From positions 13,177,670 to 13,241,669 of the forward strand of contig CM069594.1 of NCBI GenBank assembly GCA_035771175.1: a stretch of 64,000 bases of DNA, read 5' to 3'. Numbering within the stretch: the first letter of the stretch is position 1; every line of letters starts with the position of its first letter. This DNA is from Paratinospora sagittata (Eukaryota; Streptophyta; Magnoliopsida; Ranunculales; Menispermaceae). A program made the translations under genes and the position numbers. Below the pieces are notes generated by a model. The model saw nothing but the letters and a program-made list of their open reading frames with translations, had not been told where the DNA came from and searched no databases. Positions 1 to 10,448 of this stretch are shown in pieces.

Positions 1-1319
1 TTTAAATTAACATTTTTTAAACTCAACAATTCAAGAAAAGTCAAAAATTCGACTTTGAGTCTAAAATGGTTTAACACCTATTTAAACTTTAAGTTCTTTC
101 AAATTAATCAATCTTAAATGTTTTTAAAGTTAAGTTTTTATGAAATCGTGTTTTGAACTTAGAAATTTTGAAGAAAATCAATTTTACATGTTCTGTGCAA
201 TCAGAAACACGTTTCGATAGGGTGAAACAAATTCCTGCTACTCAAAAGAGATTTTTTAGTTTGGTAGGCAGAAACGTGTTTCCTCAAGGAGAAACACATT
301 TCTTGTTTTCTGTCCAAAATGAGTGATTTTTTACTAAGAGGACAAAAACGCATTTCCACTGCCAGAAACTCGTTTCTTGTTTTTTTGGAAGAATGATGAT
401 TTTTGCACAAAAATGTGTTTCCATGTCCAGAAACGCGTTTCTTTCTTTTTGTTTAGAATGTTGATTTTCTGACATTTTCATGTGGAACACGTTTTCACTT
501 TATTGAGACAAGTTTTTTACTTTTCGATGGCAATGTTGTGATTTTAAAAATGCTCATTTTAATGCTCTTACAACCCTTGAAGTATAAATACATGACTTAG
601 CTCATTTTGGGAAACTTTTTGAAAATCCTTGAAACTTGAGCAATCTTTGAGGTTCTCCATTTTCTTGCAAAGATCAAGTTTCTCCTAATTTCTTCTTCGA
701 ATTGTTTTTGAGAGAAAAAGTATTTGAGTGTTTTACAAGTTCACTTCATTTCTTGAGAAATCTCTTGTACTTTCAATCTTTTACTCTTGAGAGAAAATTC
801 AATTTGAGATTTTCGAGATTTCAAGAAGTTCATCTTTGATTTCAAGCTTCAATTTCATCTTCTTCAAATCAAAGGTCGAAGGAGCCTTCCATTTTTTAGC
901 TTGCATTTCATCTTCGTCACTTGTGGTCGAACTTAGTCTATGAAGGTATTCAATTTTTAATTGTAAGCATTCTTGAAAGTTGTTTAGTAAGAACTCTCTC
1001 CATTTCATTGTAATTTCAATTGTTGTATTACTGATTGACTTGTTAGTTAATCGGGGAAGTTTTTTAGTTCGTAGAATGATGTTTGTAACAGTTTGATCCA
1101 CACCCGCAAGTTGGATCAAGGTTAGTGAGAAAATCTTGACCGGGGAGATTAAGTAGTAGATGTTGGCTTGGGCAAACCGAACCACTCTAAATCTTGGTGT
1201 TCATCTTTTACTTTCCTGCACTTTATTTTTTTCTTGCATTTTTTTTTTCGAGAGTGGTTTTTATCAAAAATCTATATAGTCCAATTCACCCCCCTCTTGG
1301 ACTACAGTTTGGGCCAACA
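1..1319 (+). mobile_element. Copia-type LTR fragment (C1)
   Basis: The left end lies outside the window. The right end is CCAACA at 1314-1319, preceded by the C-rich stretch ACCCCCCTCTTGG seen at the end of many plant copia LTRs. A TATA box (TATAAATA) is at 583-590. Positions 1085-1200 hold the signature shared by the other copia-type LTR copies here (a GTTTGATC...ACCCGCAAG block followed by AACCGAACCACT). An array of short palindromes lies at 206-495. The fragment sits against the integrase part of an older copia element in opposite orientation, so it is most likely a nested insertion. No coding sequence; the short ORFs here run through the palindrome array. Confidence 0.6.
206..495. repeat. 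Array of CG-centred 12-bp palindromes in LTR C1
   Basis: About eight variants of GAAACGCGTTTC are spaced irregularly, for example GAAACACGTTTC near 206, GAAACGTGTTTC near 270 and the perfect GAAACGCGTTTC near 430. The last is about 150 bp upstream of the LTR TATA box. The same family recurs in inverted orientation at 37424-37735. Confidence 0.75.
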
Positions 1320-1623
1320 GGTGTGAGACAAACCTTTGGCTTTTAACATGTTAGGAGCCATATCCATGATAGTTTTGTTCGTCCTTTCTGTAACTCCATT
1401 ATGCTAAAGTCTATATGGGGTTGTAATCTCATACTGAACTATGTGTAATACAAAATTCATCAAACTCCTTACGATTATACTCACCACCACATGTAGCAAC
1501 TACACTCTATTTTTTAACTTGAGATTTAAATTTTTAAAAATAATCAAAATCATTTGAATTGTTCTTCAAAAAATATACCTATATCTTCCTACTGTAGCCA
1601 TCAATAGAAATTAGAAAATATGA

Positions 1624-1864
1624 GGTTGCGTTTGGTTTCCAACTTGGAAACAGTTTTTAGTTTTTAAATAGTAAAAAACTCAAAATAGTGTACAAAAACA
1701 TGTTTGGTGGAGTAAAATCTAAAATTTTCTTTGCAATTTTTCCTTTACAAAAAGTAGAAAACTTGAAAAACGACATTTAGTCGTTTTTCAAGTTTTCTAG
1801 TTTCATGATTTGGGTATTGTGAAAACAAAAAACTTGTTTTTGGGTACTAAACCGAATGCACCCT
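1624..1864. mobile_element. MITE with terminal inverted repeats, inserted in copia integrase
   Basis: The left end GGTTGCGTTTGGTTT mirrors the right end, whose reverse complement reads AGGGTGCATTCGGTTT. This terminus type is common in plant hAT-like MITEs. There is no coding capacity. A perfect hairpin lies near the middle. I could not find a convincing target duplication, so superfamily is uncertain. Confidence 0.6.
1755..1799. repeat. Perfect 20-bp hairpin inside the MITE
   Basis: Arms 1755-1774 and 1780-1799 are exact reverse complements separated by the 5-nt loop ATTTA. Confidence 0.9.
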
Positions 1865-2949
1865 AAGTTTCCTATATTAGCGGTAGTCCACATGAGATTA
1901 CAAACATTTGAATGAACCAACTTTGAAAGTTTTGTGGAACGCCAAGATGATGAGCTTGCAAAAGTTTGTCTATGTTGCTTTACAAAGAATGCAACCTTCA
2001 CAATAATGTTCAAGATGACTCACAATTGACAAGCCATTCACCAAATCCTTTCGAGAAGTAATTTCAAACTTCTAAAATTTAAATGACCATATCTCAAATG
2101 CGAAAACCACGAATTATCATAAATAATTGCTTTAAAACAAAAGTAAACATCTTTCTTAATCTCAATCCGAAACAAATGATTATGACTAACAGGGGCTTTC
2201 AAAATGACTATACCTTTTGTATGAGGTATGATCCTTCGTTTATATATGATAGGTTTTTTTCAACACCTACCTCAGACTCAGCAAAATATTTTTCATATTG
2301 GGCACATAAAATACATAAAAAATTATACTAGTGGTCGTCATTCTTCAACCAAATAGGAATATGACCCTTTCCCATTACAGGAATTGTACAATCATTTATA
2401 AAGTTCACTTTTGTATGCATAGACATCTTGATCAACAAAGAAATGTTTCTTATCACACATATGATTGATACATCCAGTGTCAAGGACAAAATATTGTCAC
2501 CAAGATTCGCTTGAACTAAAGACTATTAATATGGAATGTTCAATATCATTAGCTTCTACTTAGGCAAAAGTGGCGTGCTCCTCAAAATTAGTTGGCTTTT
2601 TATACCAACATTTTTCTAGTTTTTTTTGTACCTTTATACGACCTTTCTGAAGTGTCTCATGCTTCTTTTGCTATAGTTGTCCTTTGCACCTTCCCAAATG
2701 CTATATCATCAAGAGTTTGAAGGATAAAATATAATGTCTTTTATTTTTATTTTATTTTAGATTTTATCCTACCAAATCTCACTAATTTGTTGGTACATTA
2801 TCACCAAGATCAATATATGACCCTTTCTCCACTATGTCCAGTAGTTCTTGATAGGCAAATTAAGTCTGCATTTGCTTATTCCATCAGTCATACTTCTTCC
2901 CATCGAAAGTGGATAGTGATGATTGGTTCAAACCATTAGATGAAGCCAT

Positions 2950-3494
2950 GAACAAGATGTTTTTTTAAAGAAAAAGAGGCTCGAAATAGGCACGACAATC
3001 ACTTAAAATAATCCAAAAGATTATTTCAATTCTCTATGTCCATAACTAAAAGGGAGCTTTAAACTCTCATAATGTCCTCATTAACTTACGACTTTTTTTA
3101 ACTCAATGCCATTTCTTCTTCTTTGTAACCTACAATTGAAACGTGTTTTATGTACGTTAGGTGCCAATACTATTTTTCGACACTGGCACCCAACACCCTT
3201 GGATGTTTTGGGGATGTGCGTGTATTGCGTTGCATCCCCAGCATCCAAGGGTCTTGGATGTCAGCGTCGAGAAATAGTATTGGCACGCAACGTCTCTTTA
3301 GCATTACTCCCTACAACTACTTCTGCAAATCACACCTTCTGCACTATTCAACAATTCTTTACTCACAACAACAAATAACATGTTTCACCCACCAATAATA
3401 TATCGTGGCAATTCTTCAACAGGCACGTTTGCAGCAACAATTTCTCCAACCCAAGGTTGATTTTTTTTCTTTTAAGTCATGATTGATTAACCTT
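2950..3494. other. Copia leader region between gag start and primer site, with a foldback
   Basis: No coding sequence is recognisable. The stretch corresponds to the untranslated leader of the decayed copia element, between the primer-binding-site-like sequence and the gag start. It contains the long foldback at 3154-3293. Confidence 0.45.
3154..3293. repeat. Long near-perfect foldback (about 63-bp arms)
   Basis: The left arm 3154-3216 and right arm of about 3232-3293 are near reverse complements with roughly eight mismatches and small bulges. The outer ends ACGTT/AACGT and the core GTGCCAATACTATTT pair. The loop is about 15 nt. A transcript would fold into an extended hairpin of the size seen in plant microRNA or siRNA precursors, but a foldback transposon is equally possible. 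Confidence 0.8.
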
Positions 3495-3506
3495 GCTCTA
3501 ATGCCA
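3495..3506 (-). other. Primer-binding-site-like sequence (initiator tRNA-Met type)
   Basis: Minus strand reads TGGCATTAGAGC, two changes from the initiator tRNA-Met complement TGGTATCAGAGC used by many plant copia elements. It sits one base inside a possible LTR boundary (TGATAAAG at 3508). Confidence 0.5.
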
Positions 3507-3507
3507 C

Positions 3508-3850
3508 TGATAAAGTTTAATGGAAAGAGAAATTCTAATAATAATAATTTCTAATTACATAACTATAGGCAATCAAATCTAAAATCCAAATTTAATTATG
3601 AATCTAAATATTTTAAACTAATTATAACTTCAAACACAAAACTCCTGGTACAACTAAAAAACCTAAAATAAAATATATTCAGTATAGTCTCTCTAGGTGA
3701 GAGTTGTCTTCTAAATAAAAGTACGAGTCTATGGTAGTTGGCTCTTATGGTCCTTACTTTAGATCTCATATGCGTTTTGCCATTGCTCGCCTTCTAGCTA
3801 GGCCCTATTATGGTCCCCATTTCCTTTGGCCTTGTGTGTCAGTAATAAAT
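3508..3850 (-). mobile_element. Putative 5' LTR of the decayed copia element
   Basis: Inferred from position: it abuts the primer-site-like sequence and starts (plus strand) TGATAAAG. The outer end is not defined by any visible CA end or target duplication; 3850 is an estimate. Confidence 0.35.
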
Positions 3851-4670
3851 TAAAAAAATGATAACTATGAGAACCTCCAATTTTATTATGAGTATAAAGA
3901 AAATGTTATGGCAAAAACAGGTTTAATTTCTAGGTAAATTAATTATGGAATTGCAGTTTTCTAAATACCTTTGCCACTTCTGTGTTAGAGACAATATATG
4001 TGCAATTCCACAAGAATCTCAACTTTCTACTGCATGCTCCAGCTCTACTCTTGCTTATAGTAAAGAGAAAAATAACATACAGAAACCTACATATACAATG
4101 GCCAACTTGCAGATAAAATTCTTTTGAGTCTGTTAGCTCTTTTTTATAAGTAATCAAAGATACACTTATGTAGTTGAAGTTGTTAGAAAGTTAATTAAGG
4201 ATCTAATGGTAGTATAGTCAATTAGATATCATCAAATTAATGGTTAGGATTAATCCTGCATGTGTGATATAAATAAACATCTCAATAACTAATGAAAGAT
4301 CATTCGGGATTGAAATCGTCACTCCTTCATGTACTTCATTCAACTTCTGGAGAAGCTTAATTAACAACTTCTTTGATTTTTTTTTTCTTAGCTTGTTATT
4401 GAAGTTAGTTTCTTCACATGATTTAGATATTAGATCAAGATTTCAATCTTTCATTTAGTAAATTAAGAAAATGACAAAGAAAATAAGTGGGGTGCTAATT
4501 GAACCACAAAAAATCACCAATTTTGATTTCCAATAATACCAACATGTGATTGTACCAAAATGCCCCTATTTTGTTGGTTTCTTTTCCAATTTCATCACAA
4601 AACCAGCTAACCCTACCCACAACTATTCAAATCGTCACCTTCTTTCAATCCTACTATTTTGCAATACTCT
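3851..4670. other. AT-rich stretch without recognisable genes
   Basis: Short ORFs only, no domain I recognise, no clear repeat structure. Confidence 0.5.
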
Positions 4671-5211
4671 TCACTCCTTAAAGGTTTTTTTTATTCCAAA
4701 TAGCATTTTAAAGGTATGAGATGCATCTTTGGAAGTTTTTTTTTGGCTTATGCATCCATATCTATCCAACTCCTTCTTCTCTTCATCAGCTAAATGAACA
4801 CATGTTTTCTCTAACAGAGGTGTGAGATGCATCCCAAATGGTAATCTTCCTCCTCTTTTTGATGTAGTATCAAGCACAAGCATAAGGATGTAAGGAAGGT
4901 TGATTTTTCTTTTTTGAAGGATGCACCATGTGAGGAACAAATCCAGTTCATTCACACTTCCCCTACTGCCAGATCTTGGCTGAAACACATGGGACACTAT
5001 ATTGTGAATGAGTCTAGGTATAAGCTCAAAGGATTGATTGGACAACTTTCTATCCACTTGTGTATGATCCTTTTTCCTAGACAAGAAGTTCAAGGCTGCA
5101 ACACTGTTGTAACTCAAAAATAGGATTCCTTGCTTTGAGAGGGTGAGGACTTGTTCAATATTAGGCAATGAGAATGTACTGATAAAGTACTGAGGAGAGA
5201 TATCTGTGGAC
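4671..5211 (-). pseudogene. Plant-transposon-domain ORF remnant, cut by an LTR
   Basis: The minus-strand frame is open from the LTR boundary at 5211 down to the stop at 4671. Visible segments are RLIHNIVSHVFQPRSGS, then NELDLFLTWCILQKRKINLP, then RLPFGMHLTPLLEK. This pattern resembles the uncharacterised plant 'putative transposon protein' domain that accompanies gypsy retroelements: a histidine-containing block, then a hydrophobic 'LLW..L..R.I.....' helix, then LP[YF]G. The N-terminal half is missing because a copia-type LTR starts at 5212, and the open frame runs a short way into that LTR by chance. The same family seems to occur intact at 25071-26354. Function unknown; assignment by pattern only. 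Confidence 0.5.
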
Positions 5212-5491
5212 TGTTGGTCCACCCAAGAGGGGGGTGAATTAGGTGTGATGGTCAATTTTAAACTTTTCCAATGACTTAGTGATATACATTGGTACATTGG
5301 AACTAAATGCACATACTAACTTTAAAGTAAAATGCATAACTAAAAACACACTAGAATTTAGGGTGGTTCGGCCAAGCCTACGTCCACTACCGAATCTCCC
5401 GATTAGGATTTTCTCAATCCACTAATTGATTATCTTACGAGTGAGAACCAAACCGTTATACACGCCCTTCTATAGGTTTAAGGCAAACCTA

Positions 5492-5668
5492 TCCTTTTAC
5501 GGGCTAAGGATGAACCGTATTTCCTTTTTTCGAGATGAGAAAAAACCCATGTTCTTTTTACGGGATAAGGAAGAACCGTTTTCCTTTTACGAGATAAGGA
5601 AGAACCATTTTCCTTTTACGAGATAAGGAAGAACTAGTTTCCTACTTACAGGTGAGGATGAACCTTAA
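5492..5668. repeat. Tandem repeat, unit about 33-34 bp
   Basis: Four to five units of the type CCTTTTACGAGATAAGGAAG with an AACCGTTTT tail follow one another; the last units are degenerate. It lies in LTR C2a, in what would be its transcribed 3' part. Confidence 0.75.
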
Positions 5669-6679
5669 CATGATTTCAACCCTGAAATCATTAAGTGAAC
5701 TACATTCACTTGTCCTGGTTGTTTCAATCCAGAAACACACCAACATTACAACACAAACTAATAATGTTGGTTCTAACTGATTATAACACTTTACAATTAA
5801 GCTCATGTGCATAGCATTACACAGATGTATGAATTTGAATGCGTAACGCTAAGAAGAAATACACTTACAGTCCTTTATCTTTCAATGTTCGGTATTGCTC
5901 AAGTACAGTTTCAAAAAATGTGTATGATATGCAAATCAATTAAGTGCTCTTCAAAAGTATTATGATACCAATTAAACATTGAAGTAGAAAATGCAGGACC
6001 AGCGTAAATCGTAGACAGACAATTTTCAAAATAGATATAATATATAAGCATGAAAACTTCTGGTTCAATGTTCAGTAGTTAACACAACTATTGATATAGT
6101 TCAATATAGTATTTAAGATATGAAATCAAGTACAACTGTATTTCTCATGAACTATTTCTAAAATTCCTTCATCAGCATGACTGAAGATATGTATAAATCC
6201 AGGCTGAGAATTTGAGTAGAAACCAGTTCTAAATAAATTTTCAAAGATAGAATATAATTGAAGCTATATATGAAAATTTATTGACTAAGTAAAGTATCAG
6301 TGAAGAATACTTTGAAAACTTGGTGCATTTGAAAAAAGAAATTGAAATACTAAACATCGACTAACATCCAAAAAACTTTTGGCACAATAAAATTATCGAC
6401 AAGTTGTTTGATTCAAAGTATTGGTATTTTTAGACCTGGTAGAAAATAGCCTTTAGACATTTGAAATTGAAATATAATGTGAACGTGTACACACAACGGC
6501 TAGAATGTTATATGAAAATGGCAACTGCAATTTTCACTAACATTCTGGTTCTTTTCAGATTTCATGAAAAAGAAAAGTTTTAGAAAAACTTAATTTATGA
6601 ATTAGAGAAGATCTCTGATAAATCTAAAAAGGACTCTGTGCAAATATCTATTCTGAAAAAGTAGATTGATATAATGTAC

Positions 6680-7335
6680 TTGTTAGAACAGTGACGGATG
6701 TTGAATTAGCATCCTGACGCATAATATCAACTTTGTTGTTTTGTTCCTTAACATCGCTCATTATGTATAAGCGTTCTGCTGAACAATGAAGTGAGGGCGC
6801 TACTGATTCGTAAGCGTCCTGACTTTCTTTGCGATAGAAGTGACTTAACCCTGAGTTAGCGTCACTTTGTTTTAAAACAATTAAGTGCATGAGAGCGCTA
6901 CTATTCCGAGTAAGCGTCCTACCTTTTAAAACATAAAACACAACACGAGGGCTCTACAATTATGTAAGCATCCTACTATATATAAAAACATTTCAAGAAC
7001 AATACTAAGTATGTTGAAGGACAATCAGCGTCCTGAAAGTTATTAAGTTGATTCCCAAAGGTGAGGGCGTTCCTATCTAGGTAGCGTCTTGATAGTTTGT
7101 TCAACTTATAACTATCAACGTCCTCAAAGATAAAATCTTTGAAGAACTTAGAAATCTTTTAGTAAGTTGATGCTTAGTTAGCATCCTGACAACTTCAGAG
7201 GTTGACTAAAGATGGGCCGCTACTTACAAGTAAGCGTCCTAATAAATCAGTTCAATTCAACCTTGAATGTTATCAGTGTCCTAATGAGTCATCAGCGTCC
7301 TAACTTAACAAGTTTAGGAGAACACTGCTGAGAGT
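6680..7335. repeat. Degenerate array of AGGGCGCT...AGCGTCCT inverted pairs
   Basis: Repeated units contain AGGGCGCTACT followed 8-12 bases later by TAAGCGTCCTGA. The two halves are near reverse complements, so each pair can form a short CG-containing palindrome. Roughly ten motif occurrences. The same motif array recurs at 7680-7765, 10905-11390 (opposite orientation) and 36026-36325. Confidence 0.7.
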
Positions 7336-7454
7336 CATTAGCTTCCTGAAAACTCTTGAAAAAAAAATAGTGTTGACTCGAGATTAAAAATACGATGAAT
7401 GCGAATAAAAACTCGGTAAATTTCAAATTAAACACAGAAAATTAAATCATTTGA

Positions 7455-7795
7455 AATACCGTAAAGTGTAAGATCAAAACCAACTGCACATTTCCTGAAC
7501 ATTCTAATTTTCTCCAGATTCACAACTAAGGAAAGTTTAAGAGACGTGGTTCATGAATCTCAGAATATCTCTTACAAATACTAGAAGTTGATTTTTTTAC
7601 GAAAATTTATTCTGAAAAGGTGGCGGAAAAGATGTACGTGTCAGAACAATAGAGATATCATTTTTTGTCATTTTGTTCCTTTGAGGGCGCTCATATAGCA
7701 TCAACGTCCTATCAAATGATGAAGTGAGGGCACTACTGATTTGTAAGCGTCCTGACTTACGATGACAATTGAACGACTTAAATCCTGAAGGCGCT
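7455..7795 (-). mobile_element. Second partial copia-type LTR copy (C2b)
   Basis: Matches about 6460-6830 of copy C2a (shared TTTCATGAAT/ATCTCT stretch, then AATTTATTCTGAAAAGGTGG and the GCGCT/GCGTC motifs). It ends abruptly where the chimeric gypsy LTR begins at 7796. Confidence 0.55.
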
Positions 7796-9718
7796 TGTAG
7801 CGCCCTAGAAATCATTTCATCTAGCCAATAACCCAATTGCATGTTGCCCAAACTCTACATGTTTGCCTTGATGTGTTGGTGTGTGTTTGATGTTTGTTAT
7901 GTTGTATTTATGTGTTAATTTTATGATAACTTTATGTTGGGTGTGTCAAATGGACTTGGGGATATTAGAAATGAGTTCGGAACTCATTTTCACATAGAAA
8001 TTGCCTAGCTAAACGAAAAAATTCCGATGTGTATCGAGTGAGAAACGCGAAGGAGAAGCATGGAACTCGCTCCATGAAGGCGGACCGTGCTCCATGAAAA
8101 TGGCCAAAACATGGAGAGCGCTCCATGGCCAAGAAAACCCAAATTTTGCAATTTTTCAAGTGTGGGCCCAAAAATAACTATTTAAGCAACCAACACACCA
8201 AATAAGCTCATTTGCACATTTTTAACTTTGGAAAGAGGGGAAAAGGGTGGAGAAGAGGAGAAAAAGAGGAGAAGCCTAGGGTTTTTGGAGATCCCTTGCT
8301 CAAATCTCACCCAAGGTAAGTGTATTTTCCAATTTTCTTTCTAGAATCTCTTTGTAGATGAGTAAATGAACATGATTTTGAGTGAGGCGCCAAATTTCCT
8401 ATATAAGGAGCTCTCTCCTCCTCATTTTCTCACACCAAATCACATTCTCTAGTGATTTTTCCTCCTCTTTTCACTCATTCTGAGTTCTTTTCTGTTTGAG
8501 ACTCTCTGTTCGAGACTCTCGGTGCGATACGACGAAGTTTTGTCCGGAGGAAAGCACCAGATCTGAAAGAAGAAGTTCTTATCTGAAGGTGGGGAACAAA
8601 ACATAGGTTTGCTTGTTTTATAACTTTTATTAAAGTTTACATTCAATTATTATTATGTCTACTGTTCATTTACACTGCATTATGCCATATAATGTTTATA
8701 TTGTCGCACTTATGCCTGTATATTTGGAGTTCATATATTACACTGTTATAATGCCGGATTTGTGGTCAATCTGGCTCAACTAGACTCGGTCTCCTCAGTA
8801 ACTTAAAATAGTGAATGGGAGGCAGCGGGCTGCTCTAAGTGATTGGTATTTAGGCAGACCTTGTGTCTCACCTCTCAACTGGGGACTGATCTAGTTGGTC
8901 TATTGAAAGCTATCAGCTTATACAAGTAATACTGAATGTCCTAACCTGACGTCGTGATACCAACCCTGATAAGGATCACCAGACGTTGCCAAAGTCAGTC
9001 TAAATGTCAAGAAAAGATCAGACCAATAGACTAGACCAGTTCATGCATTGGCATCATACATATCACCACCTAGGAACGTATGTGGTTTATGACTCATAAA
9101 ATGGTTAAGAGCATTGCTCCCTATTCAGTATATTTCTCTGGAGAGGGACGTACAATGAGAACCCGACTACGTCTAGGGAGGGACATTTGTACGTGAATCC
9201 AGAGCATCGTTCCTGAGGAGGAACGTACAGTGAGAACCTGGCTACGCTTGGGGAAGGACATCTATACGTGAACTCAGGCGATGTACGTTCATCAAACCAT
9301 TACGAGACGGTGTCATGCATACATACATATTGATTGATTATGATGCACTCATGTGTATTTAAGATATTTGATATTGAAGTATGCTTTATTAATCGTTATA
9401 CTCATGAACTATTTTACCCACTGAGCGCGTTAAGCTCACTCCATTATTATCCAATTTTTCATAGGAAATTAGGGTGGACTGGGTGCAGGTTTATAGGGCC
9501 CACATTTTGTACCCCTTTGTATTATTCATTGGGAATTTTTGGGGAGTCTGTTCCCTTGACTATGTCATGTACAAATGAATTCTAAATTTAATGAAATCAG
9601 ATTTGTACTGTTTTATATTTTCGCTGCGCACTTTGTTATTACCATTGTTATTATTACAAATGCGCGCCCCGTCCGCGAGTGTACCGCCGGTTTAGGTGCG
9701 TCCGGGCGGGGTGTGACA
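7796..9718 (+). mobile_element. Chimeric gypsy LTR (family B front, family A back)
   Basis: It starts TGTAGCGCCCTAGAAAT, the start of the 3.3-kb LTR at 55728, and follows that family to about 8380, including GGAGAGCGCTCC-type palindromes and the ACCCAAGGTAAGT stretch. From about 8385 (GAGGCGCCAAA, then CCTATATAAGG) to the end GGGGTGTGACA at 9718 it follows the reverse of the LTRs at 17537-18947 and 27237-28679. Flanking five-base sequences (GCGCT and TAATT) do not match, so it is not a clean solo LTR. Confidence 0.7.
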
Positions 9719-9806
9719 TAATTAAATAAATGTATTTTACAAATTAAATGGGTAGTGGTTGTTGCATTACATATATAATTAAATAAATGTATTTTACAAA
9801 TTAAAT
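9717..9806. repeat. Short direct repeat, unit about 33 bp
   Basis: The segment ATAATTAAATAAATGTATTT plus the following ACAAATTAAAT occurs at about 9717 and again at about 9775, immediately after the LTR end. Confidence 0.8.
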
Positions 9807-10448
9807 TCATCAACTTCACTTGGTTTTCAGATATTTTCTTTTAGGGCCTTAGAAATATGAGATTGGAGGTCTACTATTAGCTCAAAATATTCTTATTAAA
9901 TGTGAACTTTTTTATGACACATAATGATTATTGTTTAATGTATTGTACTACACTAATGACTCGTTTGTTAAAGGTTTTATTTATTTTATTTTATATTTTT
10001 TCTGGCTTTGAATAATTTTTTTTATATATTTAATTACTTGTTGGATCCTACTTCTCTTTTAGTTAGAATGATATTTAAATACCGTTTATTATAGATATAT
10101 ATTTTATCAGTATATAATGTTTTTTATTTTATGAAAGTCAAGTTCTTAAAGCGTAAGAGAATGAGTTGGAAACATTGATAAATTTATGTTTTAATTGTCA
10201 TATGCATTATTGATTTAATGAAAATTCTTAGTATTATAATTTATTTTATCCTACTTGTTAATTTTAATATAACTTTAGATTTATTTTGTTCGATTATGAT
10301 TATTATTATTTTATTTCTTTTGTAAATTGATATTTATGTGTTTAGTCTCATTTTTTCATCTCTTATAATTCAAAGGGTGGGATGGTGTTAGACTTTTGGC
10401 TAGCTCATAGGTTCACGTTTCTCAATGGGGTAGAGAATTTCCATTATC
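9807..10448. other. AT-rich stretch without recognisable genes
   Basis: Many T runs and short ORFs only; nothing recognised. Confidence 0.5.

Larger units (their letters stand above)
1320..2949 (-). pseudogene. Decayed Ty1/copia gag-pol (gag, GAG-pre-integrase, integrase)
   Basis: Minus-strand translation shows copia landmarks in order. A gag start near 2949 reads MASSNGLNQSSLSTFDGKKY, typical of copia gag N-termini. A GAG-pre-integrase zinc region follows around 2050-1900 (CEGCILCK, then WRSTKLSKLVHSNVCNLM). An integrase core piece lies at about 1320-1400 (HNGVTERTNKTIMDMA and MLKAKGLSH, the family's NGVAER..R motif). Many stops and frameshifts break the frame, and a MITE is inserted in the integrase region. 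Sequence left of 1320 belongs to another LTR, so reverse transcriptase and RNase H are missing. No function is expected. Confidence 0.75.
5212..7450 (-). mobile_element. Copia-type LTR (C2a), inverted
   Basis: On the plus strand it begins TGTTGGTCCACCCAAGAG, the reverse complement of a copia LTR end with the C-rich tail. Positions 5357-5460 match, in reverse, the GGTTCGGCC...CCACTACCGAATCTCCC block of the other copia-type LTRs here. The far (right) end is not clear and merges into a second partial copy at 7455. Inside are a 33-34-bp tandem repeat and a degenerate array of GCGCT/GCGTC motifs. No target duplication was found. Confidence 0.6.

Noticed and set aside
201..490. Two minus-strand ORFs of about 69 codons
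   Set aside because: Translations of the GAAACGCGTTTC array; repetitive, no domain.
3106..3398. Two overlapping plus-strand ORFs of 82 and 90 codons
   Set aside because: They cross the long foldback and match no family; overlap in different frames.
6680..7335. Regularly repeated GC motifs that might suggest a CRISPR array
   Set aside because: Units are degenerate and unequal, spacers are not of constant length, and the array lies in a plant LTR.
7796..9718. Clean solo LTR with target duplication
   Set aside because: Flanking bases (GCGCT and TAATT) do not match and the two halves belong to different families.
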